From: Methanosarcina sp. MTP4
Lineage (GTDB): Archaea; Halobacteriota; Methanosarcinia; Methanosarcinales; Methanosarcinaceae
DNA: 64,000 bases
Assembly (NCBI RefSeq): GCF_000970045.1
Contig: NZ_CP009505.1
Span: 3,310,808 to 3,374,807, forward strand
Direction of reading: 5' to 3'
The notes beneath the pieces are model-generated. The model was given only the letters and a program-made list of their open reading frames with translations. It was not told the origin of the DNA and did not search any database. The translations under genes and the position numbers were made by a program. Of this stretch, positions 44,818 to 54,664 are shown one piece after another. Every line of letters starts with the position of its first letter. Positions within the stretch are counted from its first letter, which is position 1.

Positions 44818-47061
44818 ATGGAGTTCAGATTAAAAAACAAAATAATCCCCCTGTTAATACTGTGTATATTACTTACAGGGATAGTCCTGCCGGCTTCTGC
44901 ACTGGCAGCGGGGAACAACAGGCCCTACGACATCTTTGAGAAACTGACGATCAAAATGCCCGGGGAACAGGAGTATGTCCCAGGGGAAATCCTCGTGAAG
45001 TTCAAGCCAGGAGTATCCGAAGAAAAGATCGCAAGGATCAATGCCGGACACGGGACTCAAGCTGTATACGCGAGCCCCTATGCAGGGTTCAAAAAGCTGA
45101 AGATCCCAAAAACAAAAAACGTCGAAGAGATGGTAGAAACCTACAGCAGGAACCCGAATGTCGAATATGCAGTGCCCAACGCTATTGCGCATGCAACCGG
45201 GGCACCGGATGACCCTTACTACTACCTACAATGGAATTTCAAGGACGGAATAGGCGGGATTAATGTCGAGCCCGCATGGGACATCTCCACAGGGCAGGGA
45301 GTAATAGTTGCAGTACTTGATTCCGGAGTTGCATACGAGAATTACGGCCAGTATATTGTAGCCCCGGACCTTACAAGCACCAGTTTTGCCCCGGGTTATG
45401 ACTTTGTAAACAACGACGCTCATCCCAATGATGATCACCAGCACGGGACCCATGTAGCCGGAACCATAGCCCAGAGTACCAATAACGGATACGGAGTGGC
45501 TGGGGTGGCATATGACTGTACGATAATGCCCGTGAAAGTCCTTGACGCGGAAGGAAGCGGGACCCTCCAGCAACTCATCGACGGCATTTATTTCGCAGCC
45601 GATAACGGCGCACAGGTCATCAGCATGAGCCTGGGATTCTCTCCCGGATACTACCCCGGCCCTGCCCTTGACAATGCACTCGAATATGCATACGATAACG
45701 GGGTCACCATTGTTGCTGCCGCAGGAAATGACGGGACAGGCACTGTCGGCTATCCTGCGGCCTATGATAAATGCATTGCAGTAGGTGCTACAAAGTACGA
45801 CGGGACACTTGCCTACTACTCTAACTACGGGAGCGCCCTTGACGTAACCGCCCCCGGAGGAGACTCAACCGTCGATCAGAACGGGGATGGATACGGGGAC
45901 GGAATCCTGCAGAATACTTTTGACGGGGACCTGACAAAATTCAACTTCTGGTTCTTCCAGGGCACATCCATGGCAACCCCGCACGTCTCAGGTGTTGCAG
46001 CCCTCCTGATAGCAAACGGCTCATCCACTCCTGAAGAAGTCAGAACTGCAATCGAACAAAGCGCAAAGGATAAAGGGGAACAGGGATGGGACCAGTACTA
46101 CGGATACGGCATTGTGGATGCAAAAGCCGCCCTGGATTATATGGGAAAGGCACAGCAGCCTCCAGCCCCGAATACCCCACCTGTAGCCGATGCCGGAGGT
46201 CCGTACAGCGCTGAAGAAGGACAGACAGTGACCTTTAACGGATCAAACTCATATGACCCGGACCAGGACGGAAGCATTGTTTCTTATGAATGGGACTTTG
46301 GAGATGGAAGTACAGGGAACGGGGAAACTGCCACCCATAATTACAATGAAGCCGGAGTTTACACGGTCAGCCTTACAGTCAGGGATAACGAAAATGCCGC
46401 AAGTACAGGCAGCACCACAGTAGAGATAAGTGAAGTCCCTACCACAACACCTGTGAACAATCCCCCGGTAGCCGACGCCGGAGGCCCGTACAGTGCTGAG
46501 GAAGGACAGCCCGTAGCATTTGATGGATCAAACTCATATGACCCTGATCCTGATGGAGGCATTGCTTCCTACGAGTGGGACTTTGGGGACGGCAGTTCAG
46601 GTACGGGAGTTACACCCAAGCACAGCTATACCGGCGCAGGGACCTATAATGTCATCCTGACAGCAACTGACAACAAAGGTGCAACAGATACGGACACAAC
46701 CACCGCGGAGGTTGCAGCGGTAAACAGTGGAGCCAGCCTCTACATTGACAGCGTGGAAGTAACTCCGAACCTCAGGAATGCCGGAAGAAATACGTTCGTT
46801 TTCGGGAAGGCAGTTGTCACTGTCCGGGACAGTAATGGAAATCCGGTTGAAGATGCTAAGGTTTCCGGAGATTGGAGCGGCTCGGTGAGTGAGCCGAATT
46901 CTGCCGTGACAAACGCAAACGGGGCTGTGACGGTTTATTCAGATGAGGTCAAGTACAAAAAAGGCACATTGACTTTCACCTTTACCGTGAACAGTGTGAG
47001 CCATACGATTCCCTGGAATGGAGACGTCAAGTCAGGGACGACAAGCTACACCGAATCCTGA
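44818..47061 (+). CDS. Secreted subtilisin-like protease with two PKD domains (second of two)
   Basis: 747 residues if ATG 44818 is used, nine bases after GAGG; ATG 44803 and 44809 are in frame. Signal peptide (IIPLLILCILLTGIVLPASALA), I9-like propeptide (VPGEILVKFKPGVSEEKIA), S8 catalytic triad in AVLDSGVAYEN, QHGTHVAGT and GTSMATPHVSG, then two PKD domains (YDPDQDGSIVSYEWDFGDGS and its repeat), and a C-terminal beta domain also present in the first copy. High similarity along the catalytic part shows tandem duplication, with gain or loss of a PKD unit. Confidence 0.94.
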   Translation: MEFRLKNKIIPLLILCILLTGIVLPASALAAGNNRPYDIFEKLTIKMPGEQEYVPGEILVKFKPGVSEEKIARINAGHGTQAVYASPYAGFKKLKIPKTKNVEEMVETYSRNPNVEYAVPNAIAHATGAPDDPYYYLQWNFKDGIGGINVEPAWDISTGQGVIVAVLDSGVAYENYGQYIVAPDLTSTSFAPGYDFVNNDAHPNDDHQHGTHVAGTIAQSTNNGYGVAGVAYDCTIMPVKVLDAEGSGTLQQLIDGIYFAADNGAQVISMSLGFSPGYYPGPALDNALEYAYDNGVTIVAAAGNDGTGTVGYPAAYDKCIAVGATKYDGTLAYYSNYGSALDVTAPGGDSTVDQNGDGYGDGILQNTFDGDLTKFNFWFFQGTSMATPHVSGVAALLIANGSSTPEEVRTAIEQSAKDKGEQGWDQYYGYGIVDAKAALDYMGKAQQPPAPNTPPVADAGGPYSAEEGQTVTFNGSNSYDPDQDGSIVSYEWDFGDGSTGNGETATHNYNEAGVYTVSLTVRDNENAASTGSTTVEISEVPTTTPVNNPPVADAGGPYSAEEGQPVAFDGSNSYDPDPDGGIASYEWDFGDGSSGTGVTPKHSYTGAGTYNVILTATDNKGATDTDTTTAEVAAVNSGASLYIDSVEVTPNLRNAGRNTFVFGKAVVTVRDSNGNPVEDAKVSGDWSGSVSEPNSAVTNANGAVTVYSDEVKYKKGTLTFTFTVNSVSHTIPWNGDVKSGTTSYTES

Positions 47062-47158
47062 CCCTGCTTGAAACGTGAAAAATCATTAATTGAGATCCGG
47101 GTCCCTGAAAAGGGGTCTGATCCTTTACTTTTTTTGAAAAACCCTTTAAATCCGTGTC

Positions 47159-49147
47159 TTAAGGCTTTGTCCCGAGCACATCCTCTACATAAGCCCGCAA
47201 AATCTCCGCAACACTCCAGGCCTGGGCAGGACAACCTCCAGGAGAGTAGGGGTAGTCGCCGTCGAGGACTTCGGAGATACTGCCTATGCCTGCTTCTTCG
47301 AGCTGTTTGTCAAAGCCCAGGAGGAGGGAGCGCATGTCTTCCAGGCTTTCTTTTGAATTATTGTGGACTTTCCGGTAGGCTTTGACGTAGGCGCCAAGGA
47401 TCCAGGGCCAGACTGTGCCATTGTGGTAGGCGCGGTCCCGAGTTTTGGGGTCCCCCCGGTAGTGGCCGGTATAGTGGGGGTGGTCCCTTGAAAGGGTGCG
47501 GAGGCCGAAAGGTGTGAGCAGGTCCTGCTCGACCCGGTCCACAATGGCTTTTTCTTTGTAAGGAGTAAGCATGGTGTGGGGGAGGGCGACTGCAAGGATC
47601 TGGTTGGGGCGGATGGCGGGGTCTTTTAGAGGGTTTCCGGCTTCGTCGGTGGTATCCGTGGAGACGGTATCGAAGAGGCAATTATATTCGGAGTTCCAGA
47701 AAAGGGCTTCAAAGTTCGAAGCTGCTCCTTCTGCAAGAGACTCATAGTTTGCGGTGTCCATGTCCAGCAATTCCCCGAGTTCGGAGGTGATTTTCAGGGC
47801 ATTGTACCAGAGGGCATTGATCTCACATGCTTTGCCTGCTCTCGAAGTCACTGCACGGGAATCTACTTTCGCATCCATCCAGGTTAGCTGTGGGCCCTGC
47901 CTTATGAGAAAATCAGAGTCCATCCCGATCCCGAAGTCCGTGCCCTGGCTGTAGTGCCTGATAATATCTTCCATGGTGTTCCAGACATCCGAGAGAAAAA
48001 CGAGGTCCTTGGTATATGCAAAGTAACGGCCCAGAGCCTGAATGAACCAAAGGGAGGCATCAACGGTATTGTAAACAGGAGCTCCGCCGAGAGCCGGGAA
48101 ACTATTAGGTATCAGTCCCCTGCGGCAGTTCCGGGAAAAGTTTGCAAGAATGGAACGCGCATCTTCAAAGCGGCGGGGCACCAGAGTCAGACCCGGAAGA
48201 GCGATCATGGCATCCCTACCCCAGTCTGAAAACCAGGGATAACCGGCAATAACGGATTTTTCGCCAGTGGTAGGGTGCTTTACGATAAAAGGGTCCGTGG
48301 CCCTTAGAAGCTTGAGGGCAAAAGGTTCCGAAAGCATCGAATTGTAGGCAAGGAGATTTTGCCGGTAGACTGCGCGGGTGTAGAGTTCGTCGGCATCTTC
48401 AAGAGAAAGGGACGAAATATCTTCCATAGAAGAGGCAACAAAAAAGCGGGAAGTCCCCTTCTTGACTCCGATTTCAAAAAAACCGGGGTTGAAATTATCT
48501 TCCTGAAAAGCCAGTCCTCTTTTCAATTCCGCCCCGTATTCGAAATTATAGTACCACCGGGGGTCAGGGTGGTATTCCAGGTTGGATTTTATCCGGAATA
48601 CAAAACCGTTTGAGCTTTCAAGTCGCAACCCGTTTGTCTCAATTTCTTGAAAAAAGTCGAGGTCACCGGAACGAGTTGTAGCGTGGAAGCTCCTGGCATT
48701 TACAAGAGGATAGATCCTCAGCCGGGCCTCTTCCCTTCCGCACTTTATTTCGTAAAGCACTACAGTTGTGTTTTTGCCGTAGACCATGAACACCTTTTTT
48801 TTAACCGTAAAGTCCCCGACCCGGTATACCCAGACAGGAAAAGGGGTGAGGGAAAATTTATCAAGGTAGGAAAAGCCCTCGGGATGGACGGTACCCGGAT
48901 ACTTATGGACTGCCAGGCTAAAGACCTCTTCCCCGCAAGAAAGTTCCTCGTCAAGGGAGGAAAGCAGGAGGAACCTGCCTGAAGCCCCCTTGGGAGCTGC
49001 AACCAGTAGCCCGTGGTAGGTCCTTGAAGCGGCACCTATGACAGTGGACGAGGCATATCCACCAAGCCCGTTCCCTACGAGCCATTCCTTTTCGATGCCC
49101 GCTTCATAAGATGAAAACGAATCTGCCCCAAGCCAGATCCCACTCAT
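47159..49147 (-). CDS. Glycogen debranching-type enzyme (amylo-alpha-1,6-glucosidase family)
   Basis: 662 residues from ATG 49147, after AGGTAAG. The N-terminal domain opens with EKEWLVGNGLGGYASSTVIG, typical of archaeal/bacterial debranching proteins (GDE_N, GH133); the C-terminal (alpha/alpha)6 barrel has YPWFSDWGRDAMIALPGLTL (about 305-324) and NGTVWPWILGAYVKAY (about 598-613). Acts on branched alpha-glucan, probably removing alpha-1,6 glucose at branch points during glycogen use. The role in this organism, which stores glycogen, is inferred. Single gene, convergent with the second subtilisin. Confidence 0.93.
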   Translation of the reverse strand: MSGIWLGADSFSSYEAGIEKEWLVGNGLGGYASSTVIGAASRTYHGLLVAAPKGASGRFLLLSSLDEELSCGEEVFSLAVHKYPGTVHPEGFSYLDKFSLTPFPVWVYRVGDFTVKKKVFMVYGKNTTVVLYEIKCGREEARLRIYPLVNARSFHATTRSGDLDFFQEIETNGLRLESSNGFVFRIKSNLEYHPDPRWYYNFEYGAELKRGLAFQEDNFNPGFFEIGVKKGTSRFFVASSMEDISSLSLEDADELYTRAVYRQNLLAYNSMLSEPFALKLLRATDPFIVKHPTTGEKSVIAGYPWFSDWGRDAMIALPGLTLVPRRFEDARSILANFSRNCRRGLIPNSFPALGGAPVYNTVDASLWFIQALGRYFAYTKDLVFLSDVWNTMEDIIRHYSQGTDFGIGMDSDFLIRQGPQLTWMDAKVDSRAVTSRAGKACEINALWYNALKITSELGELLDMDTANYESLAEGAASNFEALFWNSEYNCLFDTVSTDTTDEAGNPLKDPAIRPNQILAVALPHTMLTPYKEKAIVDRVEQDLLTPFGLRTLSRDHPHYTGHYRGDPKTRDRAYHNGTVWPWILGAYVKAYRKVHNNSKESLEDMRSLLLGFDKQLEEAGIGSISEVLDGDYPYSPGGCPAQAWSVAEILRAYVEDVLGTKP

Positions 49148-49309
49148 ACTTACCTGATTAGACACTGATTTAATATATAGCTGCACCATAACTAGTTAAT
49201 TAAAATGTGAAAGTTGGCAGAGAAGGACAGCCGGAATCTGGATTAGACCCAAAATTATTATATTTCAATAGTAAACATAAACTATTTTAGCTGTATAAGA
49301 TATAAGCGA

Positions 49310-50482
49310 ATGAGAATCATGAAGCAAGACCTGTTAGAAATCCTTGTGGATATTTTCAAATCATCCGGATACAGTGTTACAATATCCAACCCTTGTGATA
49401 TCCTGGTGGAGAAAAACGGGCACAAGGCATTTGTCCGGTGTACACTGCAGCCTGACTACAGGGAAATAAAGGCTTTTTCCGATGAAATCGACAACAGCAC
49501 AGGGATCTATGTTATAACCCAGAAAACCACGGGAGAACTTAACGACTACGCGGCCGAACTCGGGGTCTATGTCTGGGACAGGGACGAACTTGCCCTCCAG
49601 ATAGGGAGAGCTGTCCTGGCAAACATGGAGAGGAAGGAAACCATCCCTCTGCAGGACTCCGAAACCCCGGAAAAAGTAGAGGAAAAGGTCCCGGCGCACT
49701 TCAACGAGGTCCCTGGAGATCTAACTATGGATAGCGGAGAAGCGGAGAATGAAAGTCCGATACTGAGAACTGACTTTAGCAACGGACTTATCCCGCTCCA
49801 GGAGATGCAGGCTGAAGGGGAAAAAACTTATTTTGTACCGGGGTCAGCCCCAAAAACTCCGGAGGAAAGGAACCCTTCAAAAAAGCATGAGCACATTGAA
49901 GTCCCTAAAGTCGATTCCTACGATATCCTGAATATAAAATCGGTCGAACCCGGGATTTCCAAAGAACAGGCCATCATAATCGCAAAACCATATTTAAGCA
50001 ACCCGAAAGATGCCATCCTGAAGTTTGTGCCTTTCTGGAAATACTCTTATAACGTAGAATCGGAGAAACGCTTCAGATCCAAGGTCCTGAGTATCACCGG
50101 AGAAGGAAAAGGTTTCCTCAACGCCCTGAACAAGACAAAAGAAGACATAGAGCTTGAAGGCCTCGAATCCCCGACCCGGATCCCGGCAGTGGTCTACGAA
50201 GTAAAAAGGACAAACGTCAATAAACAACAGGCAGAAAAACTGCTTCTGGACGAAATCATCGAAGAAAACACCCGGGAAATGCGCTTCAACAACACCGAAG
50301 GGCAGGCAATCGTCTATGAGCAGAGAAGCGTCAAACCAAAACATGAAGACATCGAACTTGAATTAGAGCTCGTGTATATTCCGGTCTGGGAAGTAAAAGG
50401 GAAACGAAATTCCCTGGAAATCAACGCTTACAACGCCGAGGTGCTGGAAGCACCCGTGGATGAAGATGCGGAATTTGTGTAA
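49310..50482 (+). CDS. Unknown 390-residue protein with restriction-endonuclease-like N-terminus
   Basis: 390 residues; ATG 49310 or 49319. Residues 1-105 look like a Mrr/PD-(D/E)xK-type fold (LLEILVDIFKSSGYSV, ILVEKNGHKAFVRCTL, IYVITQKTTGELNDYAAELGVYVWDRDEL). Middle: acidic low-complexity linker (about 110-205). C-terminal 180 residues, from DSYDILNIKSVEPGISKEQA, hold two related alpha-beta repeats (YLSNPKDAILKFVPFWKYSY and VYIPVWEVKGKR) with no nuclease features. I do not know the family. It appears soluble. A single gene, so the neighbours do not help. Confidence 0.72.
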   Translation: MRIMKQDLLEILVDIFKSSGYSVTISNPCDILVEKNGHKAFVRCTLQPDYREIKAFSDEIDNSTGIYVITQKTTGELNDYAAELGVYVWDRDELALQIGRAVLANMERKETIPLQDSETPEKVEEKVPAHFNEVPGDLTMDSGEAENESPILRTDFSNGLIPLQEMQAEGEKTYFVPGSAPKTPEERNPSKKHEHIEVPKVDSYDILNIKSVEPGISKEQAIIIAKPYLSNPKDAILKFVPFWKYSYNVESEKRFRSKVLSITGEGKGFLNALNKTKEDIELEGLESPTRIPAVVYEVKRTNVNKQQAEKLLLDEIIEENTREMRFNNTEGQAIVYEQRSVKPKHEDIELELELVYIPVWEVKGKRNSLEINAYNAEVLEAPVDEDAEFV

Positions 50483-50819
50483 AGGAAGCGCCCGTGAAGC
50501 AAACAGTATTATGAGTAGAAAATTATATAAAATAGTAAATATAATTATACGTACATGGGACCCCCGGATTCTTGAAGCAAAAATCCGGACCATGCCCTGT
50601 ACGGACTTTCTTCGAAAGCCAGACTCTTTTGAATAAAAAAGAGATATAACCTCGCACAAGCGTTATAATGTATTAAATGCAAGGTTATATAACGTTTCGA
50701 AGTTAGGGTATATAACGCTTAGAAGTTACCTATAACCTGTAACAGATGGCATCTTATATTGGAAAAATCAAACTTAGAATAAATTGATATTTTTGAAAAA
50801 TACAGAAGAGGTATATAGA
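50483..50819. other. Intergenic region with 23-base direct repeat ahead of the A-type carrier gene
   Basis: 337 bases without a gene. Two copies of the motif (g)ttatataacgYttMgaagtta lie at 50684-50705 and 50707-50728, about 100 bases before the next start, with a related gcgttataatg at 50660-50670. The spacing of 23 bases, two turns of the helix, suggests a repressor or activator site. Confidence 0.55.
50684..50728. repeat. Two copies of a 22-bp palindromic-looking direct repeat
   Basis: gttatataacgtttcgaagtta, 22 bases, is followed after one base by ggtatataacgcttagaagtta. The core ttatataa is self-complementary, so each copy may bind a dimer. Confidence 0.75.
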
Positions 50820-51137
50820 ATGATCGAAGTAACAGACCGAGCAGCCGCCGAACTTAAAGAACTGCTTGACCAGGAAAACAAGCCAGACATTGCTCTCAGG
50901 ATTTTCGTTGCCGGAATAGCCTGCAGCGGCCCACAGTACGGACTCGCCCTTGACGAAGAAATAAAGGAAGACGACGTAACAATGGAAAGCAATGGTATCA
51001 AGCTTGTTATGGCAAAGGACATCCAGAAAAACTTCCCCGATGGCAGCATCGATTTTGTCGAGGATGAAAACGGCAAGGGATTCCTGATCCGGAACCCGAA
51101 CGCCGGTGGATGCGGAACCTGCGGCGGATGCCACTAA
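50820..51137 (+). CDS. A-type Fe-S carrier (HesB/IscA family)
   Basis: 105 residues from ATG 50820. It contains the family pattern VTDRAAAELKELLDQE, a Gly-Ile-Ala-Cys-Ser motif (AGIACSGPQYGLALDE) and ends CGTCGGCH, providing three conserved Cys for cluster binding. Length is normal for HesB/IscA. It delivers Fe-S clusters to apoproteins, receiving them from SufCB (10.7-12.4 kb) or another source; this link is inferred. The 23-base repeats upstream may control it by iron or redox state. It is followed after 79 bases by aNAC. Confidence 0.92.
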   Translation: MIEVTDRAAAELKELLDQENKPDIALRIFVAGIACSGPQYGLALDEEIKEDDVTMESNGIKLVMAKDIQKNFPDGSIDFVEDENGKGFLIRNPNAGGCGTCGGCH

Positions 51138-51216
51138 ATAGCAACATCAAACTGCAGATAAAAGCATCTTATTGAAGAAGAACGCGGAAACTTAAAAAAA
51201 AGGAGAAGGGGATCTT

Positions 51217-51570
51217 ATGTTTCCAGGCATGGGAGGCCGGGGTATGAACCCGGCTAAAATGAAACAGATGATGAAACAGATGGGGATAAACACAAGGGAA
51301 CTCAACGACGTTGAAGAAATAATTATAAAAACCGCAGACTCCAATATAATTATTGAAAACGCAAACGTCACCATCATGACGGTTCAGGGTTCGGACACCT
51401 ATCAAATCGTCGGTGACGCAAGGGAAGTTCCCAAAGAACTGGATATCCCCGAAGACGACATCAAACTTGTAATGGAGCAGACAGGCGTCTCCGAAGAAGA
51501 AGCCCGTGAAGCCCTCAAAAACTCAACCGGAGATCTGGCAGAAGCCATCGTGGCACTCTCTTCTGCCTGA
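51217..51570 (+). CDS. nac: Nascent polypeptide-associated complex protein (aNAC)
   Basis: 117 residues: a short N-terminus with repeated Met (MFPGMGGRGMNPAKMKQMMKQMG), the NAC beta-barrel domain (about 25-70, EIIIKTADSNIIIENANVTIM) and a C-terminal UBA domain (MEQTGVSEEEAREALKNSTGDLAEAIVALSS). The archaeal homodimer binds ribosomes and nascent chains. An A/G-rich site (AAGGAGAAGGGG) precedes ATG 51217. Confidence 0.97.
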   Translation: MFPGMGGRGMNPAKMKQMMKQMGINTRELNDVEEIIIKTADSNIIIENANVTIMTVQGSDTYQIVGDAREVPKELDIPEDDIKLVMEQTGVSEEEAREALKNSTGDLAEAIVALSSA

Positions 51571-52243
51571 TTTCCTTTAATTTTAGAGATTACTGGATTT
51601 AATAGTAGAGGCGGCTGAATTTAATTTTGTAGAGTATTAAACAACCCTTTTCTGGATTTTGGAATATTTCCCTTTTTTGGAATTATTAATTATCCAGCTC
51701 ATTCTGGAACTTTTCTGAAACTCAATCCGACAGCCAGTGCCAACTGTACAAAATATACAATTTTGAAATTATTAATTATCCAGCCCATTCCGGAACTGTT
51801 CTGAAACCCAATCCGACAGCCAGCACCAAATGTACAAGATTTACAAATTAGGGTCGAATCAGACTATAAGGCAGAATTCAACTATTCTGAAATAAAACTC
51901 CATATGAATGATATCCCGAATAAACACTTTGATGATTTTTATACAAAAATGCTCTTCTCAACACATCAACCCCCAATCTCAGTTAATATAAAAAAGATAT
52001 GTTTTTAAAAGAATAAGTTATTAATTCTACATTAATGGGCACGGTGTGACATGATTTTACATAGTATGGCATCGTAGAACATAACATAACACCCATTATT
52101 ATAAAAAAGATAATATTTGAACCGTTGGACACGATCCGGAGAAAAATCATTTGACACTACAGATCACTAATGTTATGCTAACATCCCTAACTAAAAAAAG
52201 GAACTGAATGGATGAAAGAATGCAGCATTCAGGAGAAAAAAAG
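51571..52243. other. AT-rich intergenic region with an 86-bp direct duplication
   Basis: 673 bases, no gene supported. Two imperfect 86-base direct copies lie at 51681-51766 and 51767-51850, then AT-rich sequence to the SNF transporter gene. A TATA-like run near 52100 may be its promoter. Confidence 0.6.
51681..51850. repeat. 86-bp tandem duplication
   Basis: Both copies begin aattattaattatccagcYc and carry attccggaac-like and ccaatccgacagccag blocks; I count about a dozen differences. The unit has a stem-forming ggaac/gttc pair. No coding potential. Confidence 0.85.
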
Positions 52244-53629
52244 ATGTCAGAAATAAAAACTGATGAGCGAGAGCAGCTTGCGAGCCGGATCGGCTTTTTA
52301 TTAATCTCGGCCGGATGCGCAATAGGGCTCGGGAACGTCTGGCGCTTCCCCTTCATTACCGGAAAATACGGGGGAGCTGCTTTCGTTCTGGTATACCTTG
52401 TATTCCTGTTATTGCTCGGGCTGCCTATCATGATAATGGAGTTTTCCATCGGAAGGGCAGGCCGTAAAAACATTGCAGGTGCAATCAGAGCCCTGGAACC
52501 CTCGAAAAGCAAATGGCATATAGTGGGCTATCTAGGAATCCTTGGAAACATTATCCTCATGATGTTCTATACCACAGTAGCAGGCTGGGGTTTTGCCTAT
52601 TTATATAGGGAAGCTACGGGAGCTTTCAACGGACTGGAACCGGCAGAAATAGGATCCATGTTCGGGGCATTCCTTGGCAGCACTGGAGAACTTATATTCT
52701 GGATGGCAATTGTGGTCGTCATGGGCTTTTTCATATGCTCCCTGGGACTTCAGAAAGGAGTAGAAAAAGCAGGAAAAGTAATGATGTCCGGCATGTTCAT
52801 CATGCTTCTCATTCTGGTAGCCAAATCCGTTACCCTTCCTGGAGCCTCGGCAGGCCTTGCCTTCTACCTGAAGCCGGACTTTTCAAGCCTTAGCGGGGAA
52901 GCTATTTACGCCGCCATGGGACAGGCCTTCTTCACCCTGAGTCTGGGGATAGGAAGCATGGCTATTTTCGGGAGCTACATAGGTAAAGAACGTTCCCTGA
53001 CAGGAGAGTCCCTGCACGTAATGGCGCTTGACACGATAGTTGCCCTGCTTGCAGGCATGGTAATTTTTCCCGCGGCCTTCGCTTTCGGAGTGGACGTAGG
53101 AACAGGACCCGGGTTGGTCTTCGTTACCCTTCCAAACATCTTTAACCAGATGCTCGGAGGCCAGATATGGGGAACTCTCTTCTTCCTGTTCCTGACCTTT
53201 GCAGCCATGACAACCGTGATTGCCGTCTTTGAAAACATCATGGCCTTCACAATTGACGAATGGGGATGGACCCGAAAGAAAGCCGCCCTCATAAACGGGA
53301 TTGGAATCTTCATTCTCTCTTTGCCCTGTGCTCTCGGTTTTGGGCCCTGGAGCAGCTTTGCCCCTCTGGGAGAAGGTACGGTTGTGCTGGATCTCGAAGA
53401 TTTTATCCTGAGTAACAACCTCTTGCCCCTGGGAGCCCTGGTCTTTGTGCTCTTCTGTACCAACGGCTTTGGCTGGGGCTGGAGCAACTTCATAAAGGAA
53501 GCTGACACCGGGGAAGGGATCAAGTTCCCTAAATGGATCAAACCATATGTGACATATGTCCTCCCCCTGATCATCCTGATAGTCTTTGTCATGGGCTGGA
53601 AAGACGTCATTTTGAAGCTTCTCGCATGA
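52244..53629 (+). CDS. SNF-family sodium-dependent transporter
   Basis: 461 residues from ATG 52244, about eight bases after AGGAGA; an upstream ATG 52208 is in frame without a site. About eleven transmembrane segments. The first opens IGFLLISAGCAIGLGNVWRFPF, the hallmark of neurotransmitter:sodium symporters (NSS), here a LeuT-like amino acid transporter; GKYGGAAFVLVYLVFLLLLGLP follows. Probably imports an amino acid or related osmolyte with Na. A hairpin terminator follows the stop. Substrate unknown. Confidence 0.94.
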   Translation: MSEIKTDEREQLASRIGFLLISAGCAIGLGNVWRFPFITGKYGGAAFVLVYLVFLLLLGLPIMIMEFSIGRAGRKNIAGAIRALEPSKSKWHIVGYLGILGNIILMMFYTTVAGWGFAYLYREATGAFNGLEPAEIGSMFGAFLGSTGELIFWMAIVVVMGFFICSLGLQKGVEKAGKVMMSGMFIMLLILVAKSVTLPGASAGLAFYLKPDFSSLSGEAIYAAMGQAFFTLSLGIGSMAIFGSYIGKERSLTGESLHVMALDTIVALLAGMVIFPAAFAFGVDVGTGPGLVFVTLPNIFNQMLGGQIWGTLFFLFLTFAAMTTVIAVFENIMAFTIDEWGWTRKKAALINGIGIFILSLPCALGFGPWSSFAPLGEGTVVLDLEDFILSNNLLPLGALVFVLFCTNGFGWGWSNFIKEADTGEGIKFPKWIKPYVTYVLPLIILIVFVMGWKDVILKLLA

Positions 53630-53649
53630 AAAACTGAAAAAAAGAAGGA

Positions 53650-53690
53650 GGCTTCGGGTAATCAGACCTGAAGCCAGCACTTTTCTATTT
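53650..53690 (+). terminator. Hairpin terminator after the SNF transporter gene
   Basis: Ten-base stem ggcttcgggt/acctgaagcc (53650-53675, one G-T pair) with a six-base loop, then cagcacttttctattttt. Confidence 0.75.
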
Positions 53691-53958
53691 TTGGCGATCC
53701 TGGTTTTTTGTGGAGTTACCAGTTTGTTCTTTTCCCGGAGCATATCGAGTCCAATCCCCCCAATAATCATCACCCTGAACAGCTCCCCCCGGAGTAAAAA
53801 AGGTTTTCAGATAGTTCACTTCAGCGTCTTTAGCTGAACCAACTTTCCCGGTTAATTAAATAAATCTATTTAAATAAATATATAACATATTAGGAAAGGG
53901 ATATTAGGAAAGGGGGGGTGGTCCTATAGGATATATTGGAACATGGAAAGAGGTCGTT

Positions 53959-54459
53959 TTGAATTCTCCGGGTTTTTATCAGAATATGCCAAGAGAAGGA
54001 GGCTATAGCGACCCGATAAAATTCGCAGGAATTAGCTTTGCAATCTACGGTTTATTTACAATGGTCTTTAATCGGAGTATGTTTCCCTTTCAAGGGGAAC
54101 TGCCTTCTTTTATGGTGCCTGCGTCTATAATAATTACCCCGATTGCAGGTACAATATCTCTATTTATTGAAGCGGCTATTCTCTATTTTTTGTTCAGAAC
54201 CCTGGGAGGATCAGGGACTTACGAAGGAACGGTTAGAATTACAGCCTATGCGACTGCCGTACTGTCGTTAGCCTGGATTCCGTATATAGGAATAATCTTC
54301 GGACTATATAGTGTATACCTTTATGGCATAGGGAGCACTTTCGTCCATAACATAATCCTTGGGAAGTCCTCCTTATTAGTGCTTCTGCCAGCTATAATGA
54401 TCTTTGTAATCACCATGCCACTGGTGGCCCTGTATGCTGGCATGGAGGTCCTGACTTAA
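53959..54459 (+). CDS. Yip1-domain membrane protein
   Basis: 166 residues from TTG 53959, after GAGGT. Four to five transmembrane segments (about 25-50, 65-85, 95-120, 130-155). The pattern of short hydrophilic head, then segments ending FLFRTLGGSGTYEGTVRITAYATAVLSLAWIPYIG, matches the Yip1 family as found in archaea. Function unknown in archaea; membrane organisation is implied by the eukaryotic members. Single gene. Confidence 0.75.
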   Translation: MNSPGFYQNMPREGGYSDPIKFAGISFAIYGLFTMVFNRSMFPFQGELPSFMVPASIIITPIAGTISLFIEAAILYFLFRTLGGSGTYEGTVRITAYATAVLSLAWIPYIGIIFGLYSVYLYGIGSTFVHNIILGKSSLLVLLPAIMIFVITMPLVALYAGMEVLT

Positions 54460-54664
54460 GGAGGAAGACCTAAAGAACTATTTAGAGATAAAGTTGAAAG
54501 CTCCGAGTTGCGACACGGAAGTACGCTGTCCGTTTCACTCGCTGCGCTTGCTCAAGCGGACAAAAAATTGAGAATAGGATAAATGATAAAGTAAAGAAAA
54601 GTCAAAAAACATAGTAAAAACTCTTAAAAACAAAATTTGTTAGAAAAAGGGAGTAGATTAAGGT

